Assembly: GCF_006494365.1 (NCBI RefSeq)
Contig: NZ_VHIP01000007.1
Span: 186,001-250,000, forward strand
Direction of reading: 5' to 3'
Length of the DNA: 64,000 nucleotides
DNA from: Aestuariibacter sp. GS-14
GTDB taxonomy: Bacteria; Pseudomonadota; Gammaproteobacteria; Enterobacterales; Alteromonadaceae
This document shows positions 9,129-17,241 of this stretch, piece after piece. How positions within the stretch are numbered: the first letter of the stretch is position 1; each line of letters begins with the position of its first letter. The position numbers and the translations under genes were made by a program. The notes below the pieces were generated by a model. It was given only the letters and a program-made list of their open reading frames with translations. It ran no database searches and was not told the DNA's origin.

Positions 9129-11471
9129 ATGATGAAGCAAGCAAAAACCAAATCGTTTTCGTTAACTGTATTGGCTGGTGTTATTGGTCAGCTTTTATTT
9201 TCTGTGCAAGCAAATGCGCAATCTACCGATACTGAAGCATCCACGGCTGAAGAGAAAATTGTGGTAGTTGGGCGACGTGTTTCGCAAACTGATGTCGCGA
9301 TCGGTACCGATGAAGCAACCAATACCATTGCTGTAACGCGAGAAGAATTGCTATCTGCGCCTTCTGGTATTTCCGGGCTGAAAATGCTGGAAAGTTTGCC
9401 AGGATTCAACGTGCAAACCGATGGCGCACTCGGGCTTTATGAATTTGGTAACTCAGTACAGGTGAGGGCCTTTCAGTTAAGTCAGATGGGGTTTGTACTG
9501 GATGGCATTCCGATGGGGCGTTCTGACGCCTTTGGTGGCAGTCCAATTTTCCGCTATGTAGATAACGAAAACCTGGGTTCAGTGGTGGCATCACCCGGTG
9601 CGGGCGATGTATCGGAACCCAGTTATTCTTCACTCGGCCCAATAGCGTCCTATAACACAGTGAAGCCATCTAAAGAAATGGGCGGCATGGTTGCGGTTAC
9701 CTTGGGTGATTTTGACCTGCAGCGTACTTTTGTAAAACTGGAAACGGGTGACATTAATGGCTTCCGTGCTTACGTTAGCCGTTCAAAAACCGACAGTGAT
9801 CTGTGGCGTGGACCAGGCACAATTGACCGTGAACATATCGAGGCCAAAGCCTTATATGAATTTGGTGATAGCTATATTCAGGCGACCATGGTGTCGAACG
9901 ACTTCTTCGATTACGACTCTCCTTCAGCTTCAGCCGCTACGTTTGCCAGCAATTATTATTACGGATATCAAAGTACGATTCCGGAAGGGTGTATTGACGC
10001 TAAAGAAGGTGTTTACGATTTTAATGGCGATGGTACGATAGATGACAGTGATTTCACTCCTGTTTTCACCGGCTCAAACTGTACATCCTATTATGAAGAC
10101 CGTATTAATATTCGGGATGACAAGCTCTACTCGCTGGGTTTTGGTACTTACTTGTCAGAAGACATCCAATTAACCGCTACGGCATATTACGAAGATAAAG
10201 ACGGCTATGGTGTATCACCAGACGGCTATGCAAACTCATTAGCTATTTACCAGGATCAGGCGGCGGCCGGACTGGACGTTGTTCATCCGCGTGGTGTGCA
10301 ATACGGCCTGTCCACAGTTGGCGGCGAGCGCGAGGGATTGGTTGCCGGGTTAAGCTGGCATCTGGGCGATCATAAAGTAGAGTTTGGCGGCTGGGTAGAG
10401 CAAGACACCTATAACCGTACACAGGCCCGCTTGAACAAAACTGGTGGCAGCGCCGATGGTGATGTTATTTGGGACGAAGTGGTGTATTACCGCAGAGATT
10501 ACACTGCGGTGCGTGATACTACTCAATTGTACCTGAAGGACACTATTAGCCTGTTGGATGATGATCTGATTTTGGAAGTGGGTATGAAATCACTTTCAAT
10601 TGATTACTCTTTGGATGGCTATCGCGATTACGAAGATTACGAGATCGATGGTGAAGAAGGGTACGGACCACAGCATGTTGAAGCTGAATACACCAATAAC
10701 TTCCTGCCTATGGTTGGGGCCGTTTACCGCTTAAACGATACGGATCAGTTATTTGCCTCAATCGCTCAGAATTATGCCTTACCTGCGGGCACTGATGACA
10801 TTTTTGACAACGCCATTGGTTTTGCCGCAGACGCACCTAAGGGTGAAGAGTCGGATAACATTGAGTTTGGTTACCGTACCAACCGCGAAAATTACAACGG
10901 TGCAGTAGCCGTGTTTTACACTCGATTCGACAATCGCTTGATTGCCAGCAGTGTATTGAACCCCGCAACTGGCCAGCCAGAAACGTTTTATGTCAACGCA
11001 GGGGCATCGAAGGCCTACGGTATTGAATTCAGCGGTGTATTCCAGCCAGCGATGTTCGAGCGCGAACTGTATTTCAATGCCAACGTGTCCTATAAGAAAG
11101 CGACACTGGTGGACGGATTCGGTAGCAACCCGGCAGGCAGTCAGTTGCCAGACAGTCCGGAATGGCTTGCAACAGGTGGCGTAACTTACGAGCCGACTGA
11201 ATGGCTGGTGGCTAACTTCTCTGCAAAATATACCGATACCCGTTTTACCGACTTCAACGAAACATATGAGCTGAAGAGCTACGTGGTCACTCAGGCGTAT
11301 GTGGATATTGGCGGACCAAACAGTTTTGGTATGCCAGAAAACATGCGTTTGCGTTTTAACATCGACAACGTATTTGACAAGCAGGTGATGTCGTTTGGCT
11401 TCACAGGCTCTTCATTTGGCCGCCCGTTAAGTCCGCGTACTTTCCAGGCAACGTTGACGGTAGATTTTTAA
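9129..11471 (+). CDS. TonB-dependent outer-membrane receptor
   Basis: A 780-residue receptor: signal peptide to about residue 30 (VQANA), a TonB-box-like segment (EEKIVVVGRR, 41-50), a plug domain to about 180, then a 22-strand-type barrel ending in phenylalanine (TLTVDF). The plug includes VQVRAFQLSQMGFVLDGIPMG. An extracellular-loop segment at 297-309 (DFNGDGTIDDSDF) has the spacing of a calcium-binding EF-hand/dockerin loop, flanked by Cys288 and Cys318. It should import a scarce substrate using TonB energy. The dipeptidase gene starts one base after the stop, which suggests a peptide-type ligand rather than a siderophore; this is inference. Confidence 0.93.
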   Translation: MMKQAKTKSFSLTVLAGVIGQLLFSVQANAQSTDTEASTAEEKIVVVGRRVSQTDVAIGTDEATNTIAVTREELLSAPSGISGLKMLESLPGFNVQTDGALGLYEFGNSVQVRAFQLSQMGFVLDGIPMGRSDAFGGSPIFRYVDNENLGSVVASPGAGDVSEPSYSSLGPIASYNTVKPSKEMGGMVAVTLGDFDLQRTFVKLETGDINGFRAYVSRSKTDSDLWRGPGTIDREHIEAKALYEFGDSYIQATMVSNDFFDYDSPSASAATFASNYYYGYQSTIPEGCIDAKEGVYDFNGDGTIDDSDFTPVFTGSNCTSYYEDRINIRDDKLYSLGFGTYLSEDIQLTATAYYEDKDGYGVSPDGYANSLAIYQDQAAAGLDVVHPRGVQYGLSTVGGEREGLVAGLSWHLGDHKVEFGGWVEQDTYNRTQARLNKTGGSADGDVIWDEVVYYRRDYTAVRDTTQLYLKDTISLLDDDLILEVGMKSLSIDYSLDGYRDYEDYEIDGEEGYGPQHVEAEYTNNFLPMVGAVYRLNDTDQLFASIAQNYALPAGTDDIFDNAIGFAADAPKGEESDNIEFGYRTNRENYNGAVAVFYTRFDNRLIASSVLNPATGQPETFYVNAGASKAYGIEFSGVFQPAMFERELYFNANVSYKKATLVDGFGSNPAGSQLPDSPEWLATGGVTYEPTEWLVANFSAKYTDTRFTDFNETYELKSYVVTQAYVDIGGPNSFGMPENMRLRFNIDNVFDKQVMSFGFTGSSFGRPLSPRTFQATLTVDF

Positions 11472-11472
11472 C

Positions 11473-12714
11473 ATGAACAAGTTTGCAATAAGTGTGTGTG
11501 CAGGTGCGGTGGCTGTGTTAAGCAGCCCCGCATTCTCCGCTATCGATCAACGAACCAGTCACGCCATGCATGAAGAGCTGGTGGTGATGGATACGCATCT
11601 GGATACCCCTGCGCTGCTGGTGCAGCCAGGATTCGACATTATGCATGCGCATACTTACGACAGTGATTTTTCACAGGTCGATGTACCACGCATGAATGAA
11701 GGTGGGCTGGATGGGGGCTTTTGGGTTATCTATACCCCTCAAGGACCGGTTACCGAAGACGGATTCAAGTCTGCCCGTGATACTGCATTGCTGCGCGCAA
11801 TGGCTATTCACAACATGGTGGCGGCGAATTCCGATACTTTTGCGCTGGCAACCAAACCAGAAGATGCAGAAAAAATTGTGGCTGACGGCAAGAAGATTGT
11901 CTATGTCAGTATGGAGAATGCTTATCCGCTCGGTGAAGACTTAAGCTTGCTGGAAACGTTTTATAAAATGGGACTGCGTATGGTTGGGCCAGTCCATTTT
12001 AAAAATAACCAGTTTGGCGACAGCTCCACCGATCCGGATGGGCCACAATTCGACGGCTTATCGCCGCTCGGAGAGGCCCTGGTAAAAAAAGCCAACGAGC
12101 TTGGCATTATACTGGATGGTTCACATTCCTCTGACGCGCTGCTGGAGGACATGATTGAACTGTCGAAAACGCCGGTCATTCTTTCTCATTCCGGTACTAA
12201 AGCTGTGTACGACCATCCGCGAAACGTTGACGATGCCTTGCTGAAAAAGCTGGTGGCAAGTGGCGGGGTGATTCACGTAAATGCTTACAGTTCATACCTA
12301 AAAGAACTGCCTAGTGATCCAGAGCGTAGTAAAGCCTTTGGTGTGTTGATGAAACAAATGGGCCGAATGTCTGACATGACGCCGGAACAAGTGGCAGTAT
12401 TTAAAGCGCAGCGCAAGCAGATTGAAATGGAACACCCGGCCGTAAAAGCCACCTTTGAAGACTACATGGAACACTTCCTTCACATACTGAAAGTGGCGGG
12501 CCCTAAACACACAGGTGTAGGCGCGGACTGGGATGGCGGCGGCGGTGTTGAAACCATGATGGATGTAGCCGCACTGCCTAAAATCACCGCGCGTTTGCTG
12601 GCCGAAGGCTATAGCAAAGAAGATTTGGCCGACATCTGGGGCAACAACGCACTGCGCTTATTGCAACAGGCGCAGGACTACGCAAATAGCCTGAAGGAAA
12701 CGGCAAAAGAGTAA
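11473..12714 (+). CDS. Secreted dipeptidase, peptidase family M19 (renal/membrane dipeptidase type)
   Basis: A 413-residue exported zinc hydrolase. The signal peptide ends near SSPAFSA. M19 metal-site motifs are present: VMDTHLDTP (His/Asp pair), YVSMENAYPLG (bridging Glu), LDGSHSSD and ILSHSGTKA (His ligands), and a late Asp (VGADWDGGGGVE). The enzyme cleaves dipeptides, including D-amino-acid or dehydro-dipeptides in some members, probably in the periplasm. It is immediately downstream of the TonB receptor (1-bp gap), a pairing that suggests uptake of a peptide followed by its cleavage. A strong terminator follows at 12754. Confidence 0.92.
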   Translation: MNKFAISVCAGAVAVLSSPAFSAIDQRTSHAMHEELVVMDTHLDTPALLVQPGFDIMHAHTYDSDFSQVDVPRMNEGGLDGGFWVIYTPQGPVTEDGFKSARDTALLRAMAIHNMVAANSDTFALATKPEDAEKIVADGKKIVYVSMENAYPLGEDLSLLETFYKMGLRMVGPVHFKNNQFGDSSTDPDGPQFDGLSPLGEALVKKANELGIILDGSHSSDALLEDMIELSKTPVILSHSGTKAVYDHPRNVDDALLKKLVASGGVIHVNAYSSYLKELPSDPERSKAFGVLMKQMGRMSDMTPEQVAVFKAQRKQIEMEHPAVKATFEDYMEHFLHILKVAGPKHTGVGADWDGGGGVETMMDVAALPKITARLLAEGYSKEDLADIWGNNALRLLQQAQDYANSLKETAKE

Positions 12715-12753
12715 CAGTTTTAGCTTGTATATCTCCGTAAACATAGCAAGCAG

Positions 12754-12778
12754 GGCACGTCATTTGGCGTGCCTTTTT
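12754..12778 (+). terminator. Intrinsic terminator after the receptor/dipeptidase operon
   Basis: Stem GGCACG / CGTGCC with an 8-nt loop, followed directly by five T residues. It lies about 40 bp after the dipeptidase stop codon. Confidence 0.85.
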
Positions 12779-12808
12779 CATTGCGCTGAAAAAAAGTTAA
12801 AAATAAAT

Positions 12809-12830
12809 GTCAGGGTTTTGTCATGCGTCT
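12809..12830 (+). promoter_or_regulatory. Candidate ECF-type promoter of the sigma-factor operon
   Basis: Upstream of the 12867 gene there is TGTCAGGGTTTT (12809-12820) followed by a CGTCT element (12826-12830). CGTC-type -10 elements are common for ECF sigma factors, which usually activate their own operon. The -35 match is not convincing, so this is a suggestion from position and composition only. Confidence 0.3.
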
Positions 12831-12866
12831 CGACTATAGGGGTAACTGACTTAAAAGGAGAGATGC

Positions 12867-13631
12867 ATGACAACCCTAACCAACACCACTTCAGGCAACG
12901 TAACAACAGCGAAACAAACTAACAATGCCAACTCTGCATTTACTGTACTTCGCGATTGGCTGACGCAAGGCGCTCGTGTTTATCGAAACGCACCGATTAG
13001 CCTGACGCTGACTTCACTGGTGCTGATGATTATTGGCGGGCTGGTACAGGGACTGCCAGCACCTTACGGTATGTTTGCATCTAAATGGCTGTCGGCTGGC
13101 GTAATAACGCTACTTTGGCCACTGACATGGCATGTGTTGCAAAACGGAAAATTCAGCCTGCGTAGCCTGAAGCAATTCAGTGGATATCGATATTTGCCCG
13201 CGCTGGGCATGTTAATGATGCTGCCCTTTGCTTCGCAGGTTGTCTTCGGGGCATTGGCGTTTGGCGCACCGGGCGTCGACCTGGTGTTGTATCAGGATAT
13301 GACGAACTTTAGCCGTATTCACGTAGCAAGTGTACTGATGGCTTCGGCACCACTGGGTTTACTGATGAGCTTTATCCCGGCTTATGTGCTGATTAAACAG
13401 GCATCACTGAAAACGGCCACGGTAGAAGGTATTAAACTGGCTGTCCGTGCAATCAAACCACTGTCGCTGTTAATGCTGCTGAATATGGCGCTGATGTTCA
13501 GTGTGCCTTACACCTTCGTACTGAGCGCCATCTTAGTAGGTCCGCTACTGTTCTGTGTGAATGTGGTTGCCTTTAACTACTTGATTAGCGAAGATACGCA
13601 AACTAAAAATAATGATAATTCAGCTAGTTAA
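12867..13631 (+). CDS. Polytopic membrane protein encoded with an ECF sigma factor
   Basis: A 254-residue protein with a polar, Thr/Asn-rich N-terminus (~25 residues) and about six hydrophobic segments, ending in a short polar tail. The layout is reminiscent of BPSS1780/DUF2189-like membrane proteins, but I cannot assign a family. The start is well supported by AAGGAGAG seven bases before the ATG. The sigma-factor gene begins 8 bp after its stop, so it is first in a three-gene operon. It may be a sensor, a regulator or the main target of that sigma factor. Confidence 0.8.
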   Translation: MTTLTNTTSGNVTTAKQTNNANSAFTVLRDWLTQGARVYRNAPISLTLTSLVLMIIGGLVQGLPAPYGMFASKWLSAGVITLLWPLTWHVLQNGKFSLRSLKQFSGYRYLPALGMLMMLPFASQVVFGALAFGAPGVDLVLYQDMTNFSRIHVASVLMASAPLGLLMSFIPAYVLIKQASLKTATVEGIKLAVRAIKPLSLLMLLNMALMFSVPYTFVLSAILVGPLLFCVNVVAFNYLISEDTQTKNNDNSAS

Positions 13632-13639
13632 GGATAGAT

Positions 13640-14128
13640 GTGCTGACCGAAGCTCAACGCGACGAGGTAGTTAAGGAATACGCGCCCATGCTGGCGCGTA
13701 TCGCCTCTTCATACGAAAATGACAAACATCTGCAACAGGATTTGTTGCAGGAAATTAGCTTAGCGGTATGGCGCGCCTGTGCCTCGTTTCGAGGTGATGC
13801 CAGCGTAAAAACCTTTGTAGCAAAAGTAGCTCACAACCGCTGTGTTGATTACGTTATAAAAGCCAGTAACCAAACTGAAAACGTGGAATTGTCCGACGGC
13901 ATGTTAATTAGTCAAAACAGTGATAACCAGGAAAAGAGTCGGGATTTAATGTCGGCTATTAATCGTTTGTCGCTGCCACTGCGGCAGGTAATTACCATGC
14001 AACTTGAGGGGTTTACTTACAGTGAGATTGCCAGCGTGCTGGGTACTTCTGAAGCTGCGGTAACTAAACGCGCCGGGCGGGCAAGAACGTTACTGGAACA
14101 ACTATTGGGCAGCAATAACAATGGATAA
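13640..14128 (+). CDS. RNA polymerase sigma factor, ECF subfamily
   Basis: A 162-residue sigma-70-family protein with only regions 2 and 4, as in ECF factors. Region 2 spans about 10-75 (LLQEISLAVWRACASFRG, then VAKVAHNRCVDYV). Region 4 is at about 113-155, with a helix-turn-helix (GFTYSEIASVLGTSEAAVTK). The start is GTG at 13640 with AAGGAT seven bases upstream; the ATG at 13638 is out of frame. The last 8 bp overlap the next gene, indicating coupling. The inducing signal is unknown. The flanking membrane proteins are the obvious candidates for controlling it. Confidence 0.92.
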   Translation: MLTEAQRDEVVKEYAPMLARIASSYENDKHLQQDLLQEISLAVWRACASFRGDASVKTFVAKVAHNRCVDYVIKASNQTENVELSDGMLISQNSDNQEKSRDLMSAINRLSLPLRQVITMQLEGFTYSEIASVLGTSEAAVTKRAGRARTLLEQLLGSNNNG

Positions 14129-14687
14129 TCAGTTTGAAAAATGGCAGGCCGCCTATCAGCAACAAACACCAAAGGTGGATACATCGGCGCTGCTTAACGA
14201 CGTAAAAGCAACCCATAGGAAAGAAACACAAAAAGCCTGGGTTGATCTTCTTTCGGGCATCGCGGTTAGTATATTTGTGTTGTACACGGCTATATTTGTT
14301 ACCGAAAGTACTCTGGCCTGCCTTTTACTGAGTGCTGTAGTGCCGGTACCGATGGGCTTTTCTGTGTGGTCTTTTGTATTGAGAAGACGCGGTAGCGACG
14401 ATACCCAATCAGTTGCAGCGTTGTTGGCAGAGAAAAAGCGTCAGTTGCAAAATAAAGTAAAGTACTGGAAGGTATCTGCGATAGGCATAGCAGTGCTGTG
14501 GATAGCGCTCACGTTAGTATGCGGCGTGTTCTGGTTTGGGGGCGATCACCAAACAATGTGGTTGGTGCTGCCGGTTATCCAATTATTGGTAGTTTTGGCG
14601 ACGTGGGGGCGCTACGTTGTTGTAAAACGTCAATTGCCAGTGCAGTTAAGGAAGATTACTGCGCTTTACACACCTTCGGATAAGTGA
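14121..14687 (+). CDS. Membrane protein coupled to the ECF sigma factor (possible anti-sigma)
   Basis: A 188-residue protein: a cytoplasmic N-terminus of ~45 polar residues, a hydrophobic hairpin (~46-88), a basic cytoplasmic stretch (EKKRQLQNKVKYW) and a second hydrophobic hairpin (~115-165), ending in a polar tail. Its start lies within the sigma gene (8-bp overlap), the usual position for an anti-sigma factor. It lacks a recognisable zinc-binding HxxxCxxC anti-sigma motif, so the role is inferred from position only. Confidence 0.75.
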   Translation: MDNQFEKWQAAYQQQTPKVDTSALLNDVKATHRKETQKAWVDLLSGIAVSIFVLYTAIFVTESTLACLLLSAVVPVPMGFSVWSFVLRRRGSDDTQSVAALLAEKKRQLQNKVKYWKVSAIGIAVLWIALTLVCGVFWFGGDHQTMWLVLPVIQLLVVLATWGRYVVVKRQLPVQLRKITALYTPSDK

Positions 14688-14824
14688 GTCAGGCCAGGCA
14701 GCAAAGGCAGTAGCGGTAAAGCTTTGTTCAGAACAACGTCGCCAGCTGCTCCTTTTATAAAAACTTGGCAAGGTATTTGAGTGTAGTTGGGGTAGCACTT
14801 TCAAACCACAAAAAATTGACGCTC

Positions 14825-15010
14825 ATGAGACTACCTACCAAAAGCTTAATCGCCAAAATTGAATCACTGTCGGCTCAACTTAATGCGGAACAACTCAGAG
14901 ATTTTCTGGACGTGCTCGATTCCATGGCCGTAATGGTTGAAGAAGCCAAAGCCCTGCCGCCATCAACGGAAACTCAAAATCTGGCGAAGCCTAAAGCTGA
15001 GTTGCATTGA
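14825..15010 (+). CDS. Small hypothetical protein (61 aa)
   Basis: An open frame from ATG 14825 encodes 61 residues that look like a real, soluble helical protein: an amphipathic stretch (LIAKIESLSAQLNAEQLRDF, then LDVLDSMAVMVEEAKAL) and a polar tail. The frame extends upstream to a TTG at 14765, but the extra residues look unstructured and no RBS supports it; the ATG also lacks a strong RBS. No family was recognised. It is isolated between the sigma operon and the convergent DUF2059 gene. Confidence 0.45.
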   Translation: MRLPTKSLIAKIESLSAQLNAEQLRDFLDVLDSMAVMVEEAKALPPSTETQNLAKPKAELH

Positions 15011-15169
15011 ACGGCAGACATCCTGCTATTGAGAGACCGATCCTCTGCGAAACTGGAGTGGGCAATGGCTCTTTATTCGACAGGCTAAATGTCGCAGCGC
15101 GCAATGTTAATTGATGTTGTTTCGCTCAGATTAACAACCCGTCATTAATTTATGCTCACTTGCAGGCAC

Positions 15170-15661
15170 TTATGGTACAGAGCGCCATCCTTCTACTTTT
15201 GCTTTCAATTCCGAAGTCATTAAACGCACTTTGGGTTTGAGTTCCTCAGTTTTCTTTGAGATGGCTTGTTTAACGTCCTTTGTGAGTGAAGGTGATTGTG
15301 AACGCATTTTCTGACCAAGGGGAGACTGGTAAAACGCGATAATCTGGTCGAGTTCTTCTTCGCTGTAATAATTAAGGTAAATTTGCCCCAGTTGCTGGTC
15401 GAAAGACGGTTCGTCAAGCTTTTCAACAAGCTCCGTTTCCAGTTTAGACAGGTATTCGTCGAGAAGCTGCCTTTCTTTTTGCACAATCTTCAACCGTTGT
15501 TCAACTAACGTTGCTGTTTGTTGCTTTATTTGTTGCACTATCAGTTTTTTAAGATCATCCCCACCCAGAACCTCAGATACATAGGAGGCTTTTTTCAGGC
15601 TGTCTTCATCCGCGAGCGAGAGCGCACTAAAAAGTACCGATACAGCTAAAAGATATTTCAT
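15170..15661 (-). CDS. Secreted DUF2059-domain protein
   Basis: A 163-residue exported protein. I chose ATG 15661 because it gives a clean signal peptide (MKYLLAVSVLFSALSLA) with AAGGATCC directly upstream; the frame runs open for another 27 codons before it. A coiled-coil-like, charged stretch (~45-85) precedes a DUF2059-type segment (GQIYLNYYSEEELDQIIAFY, then SPLGQKM). DUF2059 proteins are small periplasmic proteins of unknown function in proteobacteria. No operon partner. Confidence 0.8.
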   Translation of the reverse strand: MKYLLAVSVLFSALSLADEDSLKKASYVSEVLGGDDLKKLIVQQIKQQTATLVEQRLKIVQKERQLLDEYLSKLETELVEKLDEPSFDQQLGQIYLNYYSEEELDQIIAFYQSPLGQKMRSQSPSLTKDVKQAISKKTEELKPKVRLMTSELKAKVEGWRSVP

Positions 15662-16089
15662 CAAGGATCCTTTTGATTTAAAAATATATTTTCCAACCGA
15701 GGAAAGGGTGAAACGCACTTCGTACAGACATGTCGAGAGCAATGTTCATGGCAATAACATTTGGGCAGCTAAAACATATTCTGACCAGTAAATGCAGACA
15801 CTTTAACATTCGGGGCGATAGTATTCTAAAACTTACGGTTGGGTAAATACTGCTTTAACTAATATCACTATTTTAACGAGTAGCAGTGGTGAGGGCAGAA
15901 GCACGGCGGAACCAGGAATACAGCACAGTGAGCCTCCTTTTTAGGGATGACGTGGAAGGGATTCAGGGATGGTGAAGGTGAAAATGCAAAAATGGCTAGA
16001 TAGTTTATTTCAAATAACGTTCGTGTTTTTTTCAACAAAAATGAGTTTTCTACTCAACGATATAGCTTAAAAAATGCACTTAAATTGAC

Positions 16090-16104
16090 AAGTAAGCTTT
16101 ACTT
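16090..16104. promoter_or_regulatory. Palindrome, candidate operator for the XRE regulator
   Basis: AAGTAAGCTTTACTT is an almost perfect palindrome 60 bp upstream of the 16165 gene. It shares the AGTAA/TTACTT half-site with the second palindrome at 16129. Both lie where the promoter of the HTH operon should be, so autoregulation by the XRE protein is plausible. Confidence 0.4.
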
Positions 16105-16128
16105 TTGTCGCGTATTCACTACTATATG

Positions 16129-16147
16129 TAAAGTGTGTTTTACTTTA
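16129..16147. promoter_or_regulatory. Second palindrome before the HTH/membrane operon
   Basis: Inverted repeat TAAAGT-N7-ACTTTA ending 17 bp before the ATG at 16165. The position overlaps the likely promoter/RBS region, so binding would block expression. The link to the XRE protein is inferred. Confidence 0.35.
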
Positions 16148-16164
16148 TGTAAGGTTTTAAAGAT

Positions 16165-16581
16165 ATGGGCAACGATACTGGCATGTCCTGGCAGCAACGA
16201 AATACCAGAAATGTCCGTCGGTTAGGCATGTGGACGGCAGCCTGGTTGGTGAGTTTGGCCAGCGTGTTCTTTGGGCATAAATACCTATGGGATGGCAATC
16301 AGGCGCTCACCGCTGGCGTGATAGCGATCAACGTTGTGTTAGGTGGCTTTATGATTTGGGCGAACAAGCAACATTTGCAAGGACTGGACGAGCTACAGCG
16401 ACAAATGCAGTTAGAGGCCATGGGGCTGTCGTTGGGTGTCGGTATGGTACTTGGCTTTGCTTATTCAGCTCTGGATGCCACAGGAGTGATTCCTTTTCGG
16501 GCGGAAATTTCCCATTTGGCGGTGATCATGTCGCTGAGTTACCTGATTGGTTTAGCGATTGGTGTAAGGAAGTACCAATGA
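16165..16581 (+). CDS. Four-helix membrane protein cotranscribed with an XRE regulator
   Basis: A 138-residue protein with a polar N-terminus (~20 residues) and about four hydrophobic segments arranged as two hairpins separated by an acidic/Gln-rich cytoplasmic stretch (LDELQRQMQLEAM). No characterised family recognised. Its stop overlaps the start of the next gene (ATGA), so it is translationally coupled to the XRE-type regulator. Small membrane protein plus minimal Cro-type regulator pairs are widespread and generally uncharacterised. Confidence 0.75.
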   Translation: MGNDTGMSWQQRNTRNVRRLGMWTAAWLVSLASVFFGHKYLWDGNQALTAGVIAINVVLGGFMIWANKQHLQGLDELQRQMQLEAMGLSLGVGMVLGFAYSALDATGVIPFRAEISHLAVIMSLSYLIGLAIGVRKYQ

Positions 16582-16769
16582 AAAACCGGCTAAAAGTACT
16601 GCGTGCAGAGCGTGACTGGACTCAGGCAGATCTGGCTGAACGGTTGGATGTATCCAGGCAAACTATCAACGCCATCGAGAAGGGCAAGTTCGACCCGAGT
16701 TTGCCGCTGGCATTTAAGGCGGCCAGATTATTTAAGCTGACAATTGAAGACATCTTTCAAGATGAATAA
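16578..16769 (+). CDS. Minimal XRE/Cro-type transcriptional regulator
   Basis: A 63-residue protein that is essentially one helix-turn-helix domain: QADLAERLDVSRQTINAIEK spans about 17-36. The ATG overlaps the upstream stop (ATGA). Very short XRE proteins of this type usually dimerise on palindromic operators and repress their own operon; two palindromes sit upstream at 16090 and 16129. Two small membrane-protein genes follow. Confidence 0.88.
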   Translation: MKNRLKVLRAERDWTQADLAERLDVSRQTINAIEKGKFDPSLPLAFKAARLFKLTIEDIFQDE

Positions 16770-16789
16770 ATTACCCAAAGGAAAACACG

Positions 16790-16978
16790 ATGAATTTTTT
16801 AAAAAGCTTGTACCACAAACCCGAACTCTTTAGTGCCGTTATTTTTGCACTCAGTATACTGGTGATGAGCTACCTGGTGGGCGACCATGAGAATGCCGGT
16901 GCGTTGATTACAATTATGCTGAGTATCTATTTTGTGGTATTTCAGCGCGTTAAAACACACCGCAAGCAATGTGGCTAA
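16790..16978 (+). CDS. Mini membrane protein, paralogue of the next gene
   Basis: A 62-residue protein with two hydrophobic segments joined by a short polar turn, GDHENAGAL, and a basic C-terminus (RVKTHRKQCG). AAAGGAAAA lies about 7 bases before the ATG. The following gene encodes a protein of the same design with GDHDNAGTL at the equivalent place, so the pair arose by tandem duplication. Function unknown; the acidic/His turn could face the periplasm. Confidence 0.7.
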   Translation: MNFLKSLYHKPELFSAVIFALSILVMSYLVGDHENAGALITIMLSIYFVVFQRVKTHRKQCG

Positions 16979-17013
16979 GCAAAGAATATAATTGCGTTTT
17001 CAACAGAGGATAA

Positions 17014-17238
17014 ATGATGACTATTCTGGCAAACCTGAAATGTAATCCGCGTTTGATAGTTGCACTGACCTTTGCATTCGCCATGCTGTTAGCGGCGTTT
17101 CTAGTCGGTGATCACGACAATGCCGGTACTCTGGTACTCGTCATGATTGGCGCATACGTCATCGTCGCCGGGCAACTACCGGGTAAGACTACTAATGCAA
17201 AGCCATGTATGCCTTGTAAAGCCAAAAGTGGTGCCTAA
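17014..17238 (+). CDS. Mini membrane protein, tandem paralogue with a Cys-containing tail
   Basis: A 74-residue protein with two hydrophobic segments around GDHDNAGTL, matching the preceding 62-residue protein. Its C-terminus adds a longer tail with a CMPCK motif (C-x2-C), absent from the paralogue, which could bind metal or form a disulfide. AGAGGA lies about 8 bases before the ATG. The dioxygenase gene starts within a few bases of the stop. Confidence 0.68.
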   Translation: MMTILANLKCNPRLIVALTFAFAMLLAAFLVGDHDNAGTLVLVMIGAYVIVAGQLPGKTTNAKPCMPCKAKSGA

Positions 17239-17241
17239 CCG

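Larger units (their letters stand above)
15662..16164. other. Long intergenic region before the HTH/membrane-protein operon
   Basis: About 500 bp without a convincing gene. The right third is AT-rich and ends in two palindromes that look like operators (annotated separately). The left part holds the promoter of the divergent DUF2059 gene. No terminator-like hairpin, tRNA or other RNA was recognised. Confidence 0.4.
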
